Shown piece by piece: positions 1-7,582 of a DNA stretch of 54,885 bases (position 1 is its first letter; the number at the start of each line of letters is the position of its first letter). Source of the DNA: CAG-492 sp045643465 (lineage in GTDB: Bacteria > Bacillota > Clostridia > TANB77 > CAG-508); contig JAZUKV010000011.1 of assembly GCA_045643465.1 (NCBI GenBank), forward strand, positions 1-54,885. The letters are read 5' to 3'. The position numbers were made by a program, and so were the translations under genes. The notes under the pieces are model-generated. The model was not told where the DNA came from, made no database searches, and was given only the letters and a program-made list of their open reading frames with translations.

Positions 1-1
1 T

Positions 2-2836
2 AAAAATAACAACACAACTGTAACGCAAGTATTAAATGAAGACACTAGTGAAGAAGTATCAGTAATAAGAAACAACAGAAAAAAAGGCAAAGTAACATTA
101 ACAAAATACGCATGTGATGCATCAGGAGATGAAACTACAGACACATTAGAAGGTGCAATATATGAATTATATGCGACAAATGGAACTCTGATAGGCGAGT
201 ACACAACAGACGAAGATGGAAAAATAGTAGTAGAAAACGTAGATAGGAATAGTTATTACTTTATGGAAAAAGAAGCACCAGCAGGATATAGTGTATCAGA
301 TAAGAAGATATCATTTGTAATAAATAGTAGAAACGTAAGTTTTGAACAGGAATTAGTTGCATACGATAAACTTGAATCAGGAGAATTAACAATAAATAAA
401 GTGATAAACGAAAATGACATATATAATGCACATGGAAACCCAACGTTTATGTTTAAGATTGTAGGAAAAGATGGGGACGATGAGAAAGTAACATATTACA
501 GAACAGCCACATTTACAGAAGGTGATATAAGCAATGCAGATATAGACGGTAATATAACAAAAACAATAAAAATAACGGATATAGATCCGTATGTATATGA
601 AATAACAGAGGAGAAGAATTACAGATTTAATACACAAACAATAACACCGGTTACAGCTAATGCAGAAGTAGACGGAAATGTTGGAATAATAACATTAACG
701 GGTGCACAAAATAAAGGCGAAATCACATTTAAAAATGAAAAGACAACAAATAGTTTACTATCGGATTCAAAGTTAATAACCAATTCAACACAGAGTGAGT
801 ACTATGTAATAGGTGTAATAGCAGAGCCAAAAGAAGAAAGTTATGTAATAGGGTCAAATATCACAGGTGCTGATTTCACATATACATTATTCTATTCAGG
901 CGGACAAGAAATCAGTGTTGAATCAAGTGATTTGGATAGCGTAACATTTGAAGGAGAAAGTACATATTCATCGGCAGCTATTGGGGATTTTATTACGAAT
1001 ATGGAAATTACATGTAATGGTAAAACATTCGAGAATGAAATAGCAACAAAGTGGATACTACCAGGCGACTATTTTACGTATACAGTTCTAAGTGCAACAG
1101 ATAAAACAATTGCAATAACAGGGGTAAACAGCAAGTATGTTTCACCGGAAGTGTTATTTATACCGGGCGAATATAACGACTACAAAGTTGTGCAAATAGC
1201 AGGAAATGGGACCGGAAGTAGTAATAAATTATCCAATATAGACAATGTAAAGAGAGTTGAATTACCAGATGGTGTGGAGAAAATAGGAAGTTATGCATTC
1301 AATGACTGTAGTGGACTAACAGGAAATTTGGTAAACCCAGAAGGAGTAACGAGTATAGGAAGTTATGCATTCTATAACTGTAAAGGATTAACAGGAAATT
1401 TGGTAATCCCAGAAGGAGTAACGAGTATAGGAGCTGATGCATTCCGAAACTGTAGTGGATTCACAGGAAATTTGGTAATCCCAGAAGGAGTAACGAGTAT
1501 AGGAATTGATGCATTCCGAAACTGTAGTGGATTCACAGGAAATTTGGTAATCCCAGAAGGAGTAACGAGTATAGGAGGTTATGCATTCTGTAACTGTAGT
1601 GGATTCACAGGAAATTTGGTAATCCCAGAAGGAGTAACGAGTATAGGAGATTATACATTCAGTGGATGTAGTGGATTAACAGGAAATTTGGTAATCCCAG
1701 AAGGAGTAACGAGTATAGGAAATTTTGCATTCTATGGATGTAGTGGATTCACAGGAAATTTGGTAATCCCAGAAGGAGTAACGAGTATAGAAACTTATGC
1801 ATTCAGTGGATGTAGTGGATTCACAGGAAATTTGGTAATCCCGGAAGGAGTAACGAAAATAAGTGGTAGATCATTCGAACAATGTAGTGGATTAACAAGT
1901 ATAGAAATCCCAGAAGGAGTAACGGAAATAGAGTATTACGCATTCAGTAGATGTAGTGGATTAACAAGTATAGAAATCCCAGAAAGTTTAACAAGTATAG
2001 AAGCTTGTGCATTCATTAGATGTAGTGGTTTAACAGGAAATTTGGTAATCCCAGAAGGAGTAACGAGTATAGGAAGTAATGCATTCGATGGATGTAGTGG
2101 ATTAACAAGTATAGAAATCCCAGAAGGAGTAACGAGTATAGAAAGTTCTGCATTCAATGGATGTAGTGGATTAACAAGTATAGAAATCCCAGAAGGAGTA
2201 ACGAGTATAGGATATTCTGCATTCAATGGATGTAGTGGATTAACAAGTATAGAAATCCCAGAAGGAGTAACGAGTATAGGAAGTTATGCATTCAATGGAT
2301 GTAGTGGATTAACAAGTATAGAAATCCCAGAAGGAGTAACGAGTATAGGAAGTAATGCATTCTATGGATGTAGTGGATTAACAAGTATAGAAATCCCAGA
2401 AGGAGTAACGAGTATAGGAAGCGGAGCGTTCAGTGGATGTAGTGGATTAACAAGTATAGAAATCCCAGAAGGAGTAACGAGTATAGAAAGAAGTGCATTC
2501 AATGGATGTAGTGGATTAACAAGTATAGAAATCCCAGAAGGAGTAACGAGTATAGGAGATTATGCATTCGAAAACTGTAGTGGATTAACAAGTATAGAAA
2601 TCCCAGAAGGAGTAACGAGTATAGGATATTCTGCATTCGACAACTGTAGTGGATTAACAAGTATAGAAATCCCAGAAGGAGTAACGAGTATAGGAGATTA
2701 TGCATTCGACAACTGTAGTGGATTAACAACCATAAACTACCACGGCACACCAGAACAATTCGCAGCAATCACAGTAGGCTATGGCAACAAACCATTCCGT
2801 AACGCGACAGTAAACTACATAACAGACGAAACCTAA
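2..2836 (+). CDS. BspA-like leucine-rich-repeat / Cna-B surface adhesin (5' end outside window)
   Basis: The frame is open from base 2, so this is the C-terminal 944 residues of a larger protein whose start lies before the window. In order: the end of one Cna-B domain, a complete Cna-B-type domain (from about GKVTLTKYACDASG to a YYFMEKEAPAGYS end), an FctA-like beta domain (ELTINKVIN to ITEEKNYRFNTQT), a linker, then 21 BspA-type LRR_5 repeats and a short cap containing INYHGTPEQFAAI. Cna-B domains form stalks of Gram-positive adhesins and often carry isopeptide bonds; BspA repeats bind host proteins or other bacteria in studied cases. No LPXTG anchor follows the repeats. The first 400 or so residues closely match the protein ending at 54593, so the two are paralogs. 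The call to surface adhesin is secure; the ligand is unknown. Confidence 0.9.
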   Translation, partial: KNNNTTVTQVLNEDTSEEVSVIRNNRKKGKVTLTKYACDASGDETTDTLEGAIYELYATNGTLIGEYTTDEDGKIVVENVDRNSYYFMEKEAPAGYSVSDKKISFVINSRNVSFEQELVAYDKLESGELTINKVINENDIYNAHGNPTFMFKIVGKDGDDEKVTYYRTATFTEGDISNADIDGNITKTIKITDIDPYVYEITEEKNYRFNTQTITPVTANAEVDGNVGIITLTGAQNKGEITFKNEKTTNSLLSDSKLITNSTQSEYYVIGVIAEPKEESYVIGSNITGADFTYTLFYSGGQEISVESSDLDSVTFEGESTYSSAAIGDFITNMEITCNGKTFENEIATKWILPGDYFTYTVLSATDKTIAITGVNSKYVSPEVLFIPGEYNDYKVVQIAGNGTGSSNKLSNIDNVKRVELPDGVEKIGSYAFNDCSGLTGNLVNPEGVTSIGSYAFYNCKGLTGNLVIPEGVTSIGADAFRNCSGFTGNLVIPEGVTSIGIDAFRNCSGFTGNLVIPEGVTSIGGYAFCNCSGFTGNLVIPEGVTSIGDYTFSGCSGLTGNLVIPEGVTSIGNFAFYGCSGFTGNLVIPEGVTSIETYAFSGCSGFTGNLVIPEGVTKISGRSFEQCSGLTSIEIPEGVTEIEYYAFSRCSGLTSIEIPESLTSIEACAFIRCSGLTGNLVIPEGVTSIGSNAFDGCSGLTSIEIPEGVTSIESSAFNGCSGLTSIEIPEGVTSIGYSAFNGCSGLTSIEIPEGVTSIGSYAFNGCSGLTSIEIPEGVTSIGSNAFYGCSGLTSIEIPEGVTSIGSGAFSGCSGLTSIEIPEGVTSIERSAFNGCSGLTSIEIPEGVTSIGDYAFENCSGLTSIEIPEGVTSIGYSAFDNCSGLTSIEIPEGVTSIGDYAFDNCSGLTTINYHGTPEQFAAITVGYGNKPFRNATVNYITDET
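1248..2730 (+). repeat. 21 tandem leucine-rich repeat units (69/72 bp)
   Basis: Twenty-one units encode the pattern IPEGVTSIGxxAFxxCSGL. Units beginning TGNLV are 24 residues (72 bp) and occupy the first half; units beginning TSIE are 23 residues (69 bp) and dominate the second half. DNA identity between units is nearly complete outside four codons: two before AF and two after it. This suggests recent expansion by unequal crossing-over or slippage. The paralog at the other end of the window has only three such units. Confidence 0.92.
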
Positions 2837-2864
2837 CAAAAATACCCCACGGTATTCAAACAAA

Positions 2865-2904
2865 TAAAAAAATCGTAAAGTTCATCCGAACTTTACGATT
2901 TTTT
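2865..2904. terminator. Rho-independent terminator, bidirectional
   Basis: A 13-bp perfect stem, AATCGTAAAGTTC (2871-2883) against GAACTTTACGATT (2888-2900), has a 4-nt loop ATCC and is flanked by an A-run on the left and a T-run on the right. It ends the adhesin transcript. It also overlaps the last codons of the minus-strand glycosyltransferase remnant. Confidence 0.9.
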
Positions 2905-3660
2905 CACATATATCCCTAGTAGACCCACACCTAGCAATCACAGCACTTTTCTCCCTCATCTCCTCAAGCCTACTCTCATCATTCAAAATACCATCAACAA
3001 CATCCCTAACTTTATCCTCTTTCCTAATTCACACAGCTGCACCAGAACCTTCCAAAAACTCTGCATTTTCTTCTTCCTGCCCAGGAATAGGGTTCGAAAT
3101 AATAATAGGCAAATGCGAAGCCAAACTCTCTGACGACGTCAGTCCCCCAGGCTTTGTAACCACCAAAGAAGCAATATGCATCAACTCAGGAACATCATTG
3201 CTATACTTAATTACATGCAAATTATTATTATTAAGCTCCCCAGAAAGTCGTAAGAACTCATCATTCATCTTCTTATTTCTTCCAGAAATAGCAACAATTT
3301 GATACGTATCCAAATGAGTTGTAAGCGCTCGTAAAACCTCAATAGTTCTCGCTTGCCCTAAACCAAATTCGCCGCCACCAAAGAATAAAATTAGCTTTTT
3401 ATCTGTATCCAAACCATAATTCCTATACGTTTCAGCATCATTCATAGGGTATGAAAACCTGTTAGATAGCGGAATTCCAGTTACAAAAATCTTCTCTGCA
3501 GAAACGCCATATTTTGTAATCATATCTTCACGCATTTTATCATTAGCAACGAAAAATAAATCACAAAACTCATGCCCAACCAACCACTGCTCATGTGGTG
3601 CAAAATCTGTTAAAACAGTTGCAAGCGTGCAATTAACGCTTTAAATTCTTTCAAATAACT
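2882..3660 (-). pseudogene. Broken MGDG-synthase-type glycosyltransferase (UgtP-like)
   Basis: The translated remnant matches the intact minus-strand gene at 14348-15475 over its C-terminal two thirds, including LTDFAPHEQWLVG, LFFGGGEFGLG, VTKPGGLT and NPIPGQEEENAEFLE. Three lesions are visible. The first ~130 codons are missing. A -1 frameshift lies near 3640, where the remnant SYLKEFK changes frame before the NCTLATVL segment. A TGA at 3029-3031 stands where the intact paralog has tryptophan (VALWLRKK), after which the same frame continues to another TGA at 2882-2884. The family makes glycolipids by adding sugar from UDP-glucose or UDP-galactose to diacylglycerol. Loss of the 5' end next to a mobile-element remnant suggests insertion or deletion caused it. 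Confidence 0.85.
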
Positions 3661-3768
3661 TACTATTTATCAAGATGATTTTACCATAACTTTTTTCAAT
3701 TTACCATAGTTTAAAAAAATATTTTTTGTAAGAGCCATCGTTATTAATAGCTCTTACAAACTTAATAC

Positions 3769-4089
3769 TTACACTTCAAAATCCTTTTCCGTTATTTCAT
3801 GCATTTTTTTGTTCAACTTTGCTAACTCCATAGCTATATCAGTAAAATCAACCACTTTCAAAATCCCACTATTAGCCAATTTAGTTAACTCATTTATTTC
3901 ATTTCCAATTTTCTTTATATCCTCTAAACAATATTCATCCACAGGATAATATGTTAATCTAACATTCTTAGCTGAATACAATATATATTCTGTCAATGTC
4001 ATGTTTAGTTTTTTAGCCTTGCTACTTATTTTATTATTTTCTTTTTCTGTTAATCGTATATGTATTCTTTTATCTTTCAAATTTATCAT
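3769..4089 (-). CDS. MobC-like ribbon-helix-helix mobilization accessory protein
   Basis: A 106-residue protein with the typical opening KDKRIHIRLTEKENNKISSKA followed by a helical region (LNMTLTEYILYSAKN) and a second helical stretch rich in INEL/AKLN pairs. This is the layout of relaxosome accessory proteins of the MobC/RHH type, which bind oriT DNA and help the relaxase. No relaxase gene lies beside it, so it is probably an orphan of a decayed mobilizable element. The ribosome binding site is a weak GGAGATG just upstream of the ATG. It could instead be a plain RHH repressor; assignment to MobC rests on the overall pattern. Confidence 0.65.
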   Translation of the reverse strand: MINLKDKRIHIRLTEKENNKISSKAKKLNMTLTEYILYSAKNVRLTYYPVDEYCLEDIKKIGNEINELTKLANSGILKVVDFTDIAMELAKLNKKMHEITEKDFEV

Positions 4090-4100
4090 CTCCTATTCAA

Positions 4101-4170
4101 AAAAGGGTTTGGGTCGTTTCCCAATTATTATGCAAGCTATTTGTACACACAAATAGGAATCTTGCTTATT
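4101..4170. other. Candidate oriT or operator: two inverted repeats upstream of the mobC-like gene
   Basis: TTGGG (4109-4113) and CCCAA (4120-4124) flank TCGTTT. Just beyond, GCAAG (4132-4136) pairs with CTTGC (4161-4165), enclosing ATTTGT (4139-4144) and ACAAAT (4149-4154). Paired inverted repeats directly upstream of a mobC-type gene are where oriT usually lies. No nic-site consensus could be recognised, so an operator for the RHH protein is equally possible. Confidence 0.4.
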
Positions 4171-4199
4171 AAATTTCGAAAATATTTAATTTTCTCCAT

Positions 4200-4952
4200 T
4201 CATTTTATTTTTTTGTAATAACCTTCGTTTTTTCTTTCACACAATCTTTTTATGCAACTCAAAAATATATCAAATACATTTTCATTGTGGACTATTTTAT
4301 TTGTACATTTACAATCATCTAGAGCTTCATGTATTAAATCATTATCTATCAACTTGCTTAATTTATTCCAACCCATATTTTCTTTATTGCCTGTAATGTA
4401 TTGAATTGCAATCTTAATAAAAGCTTTTTCTACGCTTGAAAATTGTCCCCAAGCTATTTCTTTTTCTAATCTTGAATATTCAAAATTAAATTTTTTAAGA
4501 TTAATTTTACTTAAATTTATTTCAGCATCATAAATATCTTTAACTGTAATTTCTTTTACCTTGTTTTTATTAACAATAGTATCTGCTATACTCTTTTTTT
4601 CTATATCATTCGTTTCACAAAAATTGCGAATCTCTTTTATTTCCCTAATTGCACAGTTTTTAACATACACTATATTAGGTTTTCCTACTTCAATCCATTT
4701 CTCTTTTATGAGTTTATTTTGTTGCAATTCTTTATATATTGCGGTTATGGTATTCCTAGTAATTTGCATTTTTTCCATTAAATATTCTCTAGAATGCTCT
4801 ACATACACTTGATTATTTTTGTCCATTTTAATATTAATATTTTCATCTATCATGTTTTTTAAAATACAATATGCTACTTTAGTGCTTAATTTCATTTTCT
4901 TTAAATTTTCATCTTCAAACAAATCTTTATCTAATTCATAATATTTACTCAT
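4200..4952 (-). CDS. RepA_N-type replication initiator
   Basis: A 250-residue protein whose first ~100 residues fit the RepA_N domain of Gram-positive plasmid initiators: KYYELDKDLFEDE, LSTKVAYCILKNMID, a winged-helix-like EYLMEKMQITRNTITAIYKE, and the conserved GKPNIVYVKN. The C-terminal half (residues 110-250) is not recognisable but is helical. In the family the protein binds its own origin and starts plasmid replication. It is the only apparently intact gene in the window ending in TGA, in line with foreign origin. It lies 18 bp downstream of a second, broken RepA reading frame. Confidence 0.7.
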   Translation of the reverse strand: MSKYYELDKDLFEDENLKKMKLSTKVAYCILKNMIDENINIKMDKNNQVYVEHSREYLMEKMQITRNTITAIYKELQQNKLIKEKWIEVGKPNIVYVKNCAIREIKEIRNFCETNDIEKKSIADTIVNKNKVKEITVKDIYDAEINLSKINLKKFNFEYSRLEKEIAWGQFSSVEKAFIKIAIQYITGNKENMGWNKLSKLIDNDLIHEALDDCKCTNKIVHNENVFDIFLSCIKRLCERKNEGYYKKIK

Positions 4953-5355
4953 CCAATTTCCCCTTTCTATTAATTGACATACATTGTATCGAAAAATTCT
5001 GGTGGATCTTCTCTTTCAAATTCAAATTTTGATTTAATGTTTAGGTTTCTAATATTTCCTAGCAAATTGTATAAACATATAGCTAAATATCTTGGCAAAT
5101 TCTTTATGTTTGATGTTTTATTTTTTATATTAATCAATTCATTTAAGTTTTGCTTGTTTAATAACCTTAATTTATTTCGTATATCCGAATTCGATATATT
5201 TTTATTATTTATTTTTAAATCTTCGCAATAATATAATTCTCTTATAACATCTTCTAAAATTATTTTATCTTCATTTTCAAAATCATCTAAATCAACACTT
5301 TTTTTATTCTAAAAAATTCATCATCACTTTTGATATTGATTGATTTAGTATTGTT

Positions 5356-5385
5356 ATTATTAGTATAGATATTATTAGTATAGAT
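5356..5385. repeat. Two perfect tandem 15-bp repeats (iteron-like)
   Basis: ATTATTAGTATAGAT occurs twice, back to back (5356-5370 and 5371-5385), inside the linker region of the broken RepA. In RepA_N plasmids the replication origin often lies in the middle of the initiator gene, so these could be remnants of iterons. They also simply encode the IYTNN repeats. Confidence 0.5.
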
Positions 5386-5400
5386 TCCCTGTAAATTTTC

Positions 5401-5460
5401 CAGTTCTTGACCTGTAAATTTTACTGTTCTAAAACTGAAATTTTTACAGGTCTGGAACTG
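5401..5460. repeat. 18-bp inverted repeat inside broken repA
   Basis: CAGTTCTTGACCTGTAAA (5401-5418) is mirrored by TTTACAGGTCTGGAACTG (5443-5460) with two mismatches at the centre and a 24-nt spacer. It lies next to the tandem 15-bp repeats. A possible former origin or initiator-binding palindrome. Confidence 0.5.
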
Positions 5461-5622
5461 TATTTTTTTCAGCTCTGTATTTTCAGTTTCAATTTTAAAT
5501 TTCATTTGATTTATAAGGTACAAATTCCATACCAAGCTCCTTTCTTGATATGAATGATTTTTTGAAAAGTTTTTGAAACAATTTTTAGATATTTTAAAGA
5601 TTTTAAAAACTATATAATATTT

Positions 5623-5660
5623 AAAAGGCACTAGTTAAATACTTATAACTAGTGCCTTTT
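5623..5660. terminator. Rho-independent terminator
   Basis: A perfect 15-bp stem, AAAAGGCACTAGTTA (5623-5637) against TAACTAGTGCCTTTT (5646-5660), has an 8-nt loop. It separates the mobile-element remnant from the minus-strand initiator tRNA and could work in both directions. Confidence 0.8.
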
Positions 5661-5715
5661 GAGCCTTTTTGATTTTCTTCAAAATTTGCTAATTTCTCTA
5701 AAAATCTATAATATT

Positions 5716-5791
5716 TGGTTGCGGGGCCAGGACTCGAACCTGGGACCTTCGGGTTATGAGCCCGACGAGCTGCCAACTGCTCCACCCCGCG
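5716..5791 (-). tRNA. Initiator tRNA-Met (CAU)
   Basis: The minus-strand sequence begins CGCGGGGTGGAGCAG, has a CTCATAA anticodon loop flanked by the GGG/CCC pairs typical of initiators, a GTTCGAGTC T-loop and an encoded CCA end. The first base C facing A across the acceptor stem is the initiator hallmark. Length 76 nt. Confidence 0.95.
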
Positions 5792-5889
5792 ATGTATAGT
5801 ACGTATACTATTATACGTATTTCAATTATTTTTGTCAAGTTTTTTTTGAAAAAATATAATAAATAATTAAAGATGTACAGAATAATATA

Positions 5890-5918
5890 TTGAATATAAT
5901 AAATATTTAGTATATAAT
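5890..5918 (+). promoter_or_regulatory. Sigma-A promoter for tRNA-Arg
   Basis: TTGAAT (5890-5895), 17-bp spacer, TATAAT (5913-5918), placed 20 bp before the tRNA-Arg. Confidence 0.75.
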
Positions 5919-5938
5919 AACAAAGTAAAATGATAGAT

Positions 5939-6015
5939 GTGTGAGTAGCCCAGTAGGATAGAGCGACGGTTTCCTAAACCGCAGGTCGCAGGTTCGATTC
6001 CTGTCTCGCACACCA
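5939..6015 (+). tRNA. tRNA-Arg (CCU)
   Basis: The acceptor stem GTGTGAG (5939-5945) pairs with CTCGCAC (6005-6011). The anticodon loop is TTCCTAA within a GGT/ACC stem, the T-loop is GTTCGATTC, and CCA is encoded. The anticodon CCU reads AGG. It leaves CGG unread, which matters for the CGG frameshift pattern seen elsewhere in the window. Confidence 0.95.
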
Positions 6016-6049
6016 TTTTTTAATATTATATGTAATAGGAAAGATAAAT

Positions 6050-6532
6050 ATGCAAGAAAAATTTATGAAATTAGCTCTAAAAGAAGCAAAAAAAGCATAT
6101 GATAAAGGAGAAATACCTGTTGGAGCCATTATAGTAAAAGATGGAGAGGTCATATCAAAAGCACATAATTTAAAAGAATTAAAAAATGATACAACAAAGC
6201 ATGCAGAAATTTTAGCTATCCAAAGAGCCAGCAAAAAGCTTAAAAGTTGGAGATTAGAAAATTGTGAAATGTATGTAACATTAGAGCCATGTAGTATGTG
6301 CGCAGGTGCATTAATCCAATCAAGAATAAAGAAAGTATATATAGGTACAATGGATTATAAAACGGGCGCGTGTGGCTCTGTTTTAAATTTATTAAGTGAT
6401 TATAAATTTAATCATTTTGTTGAAATTGAAAATAATGTTTTACAAGAAGAATGTGAAAAAATTTTAAAAGAATTTTTCAAAGAATTACGAAAAAATAAAA
6501 AAAATAAAAAGGAGATTTCTGAAAATGGTTAA
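6050..6532 (+). CDS. tadA: tRNA-specific adenosine deaminase
   Basis: A 160-residue zinc deaminase with the two hallmark motifs: HAE (His51, catalytic Glu53) and PCSMC (Cys81, Cys84). The stretch IPVGAIIVKDGEVIS is typical of TadA. The enzyme converts adenosine 34 to inosine in tRNA-Arg(ACG), which lets one tRNA read CGU, CGC and CGA but not CGG. It follows tRNA-Arg directly and overlaps the next gene by 8 bp. The assignment is strong; length matches the family. Confidence 0.95.
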   Translation: MQEKFMKLALKEAKKAYDKGEIPVGAIIVKDGEVISKAHNLKELKNDTTKHAEILAIQRASKKLKSWRLENCEMYVTLEPCSMCAGALIQSRIKKVYIGTMDYKTGACGSVLNLLSDYKFNHFVEIENNVLQEECEKILKEFFKELRKNKKNKKEISENG

Positions 6533-7286
6533 CAAGAAAGTTCAGAGAATTAAGTTGATAGTTGCTATTTCCGTAGTTGTAATTGTAGCAATATTGTTAT
6601 GTATAAGAATTATAATATATCAAAAGCAAGGCGAAAAAAATATGCCATTTAAATTAGATAAAATAATAATTATAAGTACAGCACAAAAAGATGAAAAGAC
6701 AGAAAACGGAGAAAACCAACCAGCAGAAGCGTCTTGGAGCTTTAACGTGGTTCAAAATAATGATATTTATATTTCAATAGTAAACAATGATGAAAATAAT
6801 AAAAATAACAAAAAAATAAAAAATATAACATTGGAAAATATAGAAATATTAGAGGCCCCACAAAAAGGAGATTTAAAAGCATATATGCCAAATAGTCTTG
6901 AAGGCTCAAGATATATATATACAGATGATTATGAAGTATCAAAAAGCTTAACATATAGAGGTGCAGATGAAAATGATTTAAAAAATTTGCAAATAAACAA
7001 AAACGGAGGAAATTTATCTATAAGTTTTGCTAATAAAAACTTGGGGAAATATGAATCTGGAGAAGAAACAGAAGTTACTTATAATGGAACTATGCTTTCA
7101 AAATTAGGTGTAAATGATGAAGAAATTAAATCAAAAATAGCATTTGATTTAATTATTGAATTAGAGGATGAAAAAAAATATTCAGGAAGAGTTGAAATAG
7201 ATTTAACATGTGAAGGCCTAATAGAAAATGGAAAAACACAAATTGAATTAACAGATTTTAGTAATATAATTTTTAAAAGGATTTAG
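6525..7286 (+). CDS. Membrane-anchored protein of unknown function
   Basis: A 253-residue protein with a lysine/arginine-rich start, one membrane segment (about residues 9-31, LIVAISVVVIVAILLCIRI) and a large outside domain rich in beta-forming sequence, such as ASWSFNVVQNNDIYISIVNN and GRVEIDLTCEG. The ATG lies inside the end of tadA, so translation is probably coupled. I do not recognise the family. Since it follows tadA and precedes a terminator, it is part of a short operon. A lipoprotein cysteine is absent. Confidence 0.8.
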   Translation: MVNKKVQRIKLIVAISVVVIVAILLCIRIIIYQKQGEKNMPFKLDKIIIISTAQKDEKTENGENQPAEASWSFNVVQNNDIYISIVNNDENNKNNKKIKNITLENIEILEAPQKGDLKAYMPNSLEGSRYIYTDDYEVSKSLTYRGADENDLKNLQINKNGGNLSISFANKNLGKYESGEETEVTYNGTMLSKLGVNDEEIKSKIAFDLIIELEDEKKYSGRVEIDLTCEGLIENGKTQIELTDFSNIIFKRI

Positions 7287-7290
7287 CCTA

Positions 7291-7358
7291 AAAGACGAAT
7301 TAATTAATATTTTGAAATTTTTATACTGCAAAATATTTAAATATTAATTCGTCTTTAT
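7291..7358 (+). terminator. Rho-independent terminator after the tadA operon
   Basis: AAAGACGAATTAAT (from 7291) pairs with ATTAATTCGTCTTT (7342-7355), with a long AT-rich loop and a short T/A tail. Confidence 0.75.
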
Positions 7359-7369
7359 TAAAAAAATAC

Positions 7370-7398
7370 TTGATTAATATTAAAAAACAGTATATAAT
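7370..7398 (+). promoter_or_regulatory. Sigma-A promoter for SRP RNA
   Basis: TTGATT (7370-7375), 17-bp spacer, TATAAT (7393-7398). The start of the RNA hairpin at 7405 fits a +1 seven bases downstream. Confidence 0.8.
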
Positions 7399-7404
7399 TC
7401 AGAA

Positions 7405-7562
7405 AGTATGAGAATATTCAACTAACTTTTGTATGGAAAGTAATGTCAATATAAGCCCATGAACCTTGTCAGGTCTGGAAGGAAGCAGCAATAAGTGGAT
7501 ACTTATATGTGATAATTGCTTTCCATAGAGAAGTTAGAAAAAAACGTCTCATACTATTTTTT
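7405..7562 (+). ncRNA. ffs: Signal recognition particle RNA
   Basis: The core GTCAGGTCTGGAAGGAAGCA is the diagnostic SRP domain IV loop that binds Ffh. It sits at the tip of a long rod: TATGGAAAG (7432-7440) pairs with CTTTCCATA (7519-7527), ACTAACTT (7421-7428) with AAGTTAG (7531-7537), and AGTATGAGA (7405-7413) with TCTCATACT (7547-7555). A T-run follows and probably ends the transcript. SRP RNA just before dnaX is a common Firmicutes arrangement. Confidence 0.92.
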
Positions 7563-7582
7563 TAGTAAAGAGGTGATATAAA

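Larger units (their letters stand above)
4970..5505 (-). pseudogene. Broken RepA (linker and C-terminal DUF6017-like part)
   Basis: On the minus strand, residues such as FRTVKFTGQELENL, then an Asn/Thr-rich linker, are followed after a frame change by VDLDDFENEDKIILEDVIRE and a C-terminal segment containing IKNLPRYLAICLYNLLGNI. That order (linker, then a helical domain with the I.N...YL...LYN motif) is the usual second half of RepA initiators. The N-terminal DNA-binding part is missing, and the frame is broken at a run of seven A/T bases near 5297, a typical homopolymer slip. No CGG is involved. It is most likely a dead copy left from the same mobile element. Confidence 0.65.

Noticed and set aside
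1248..2730. CRISPR-like array of 69/72-bp units
   Set aside because: The repeats are in one open frame and encode leucine-rich repeats; there are no short palindromic repeats, unique spacers or cas genes.
1248..2730. Diversity-generating retroelement target, because variable codons are often NNT as if from AAT
   Set aside because: No reverse transcriptase, template repeat or accessory gene is seen. The variable positions are those normally variable in BspA repeats, and codons ending in T are common in this AT-rich genome.
5287..5300. Programmed frameshift in the broken repA
   Set aside because: The break is at a homopolymer run, not at CGG, and the N-terminal domain is missing, so it is plain decay.
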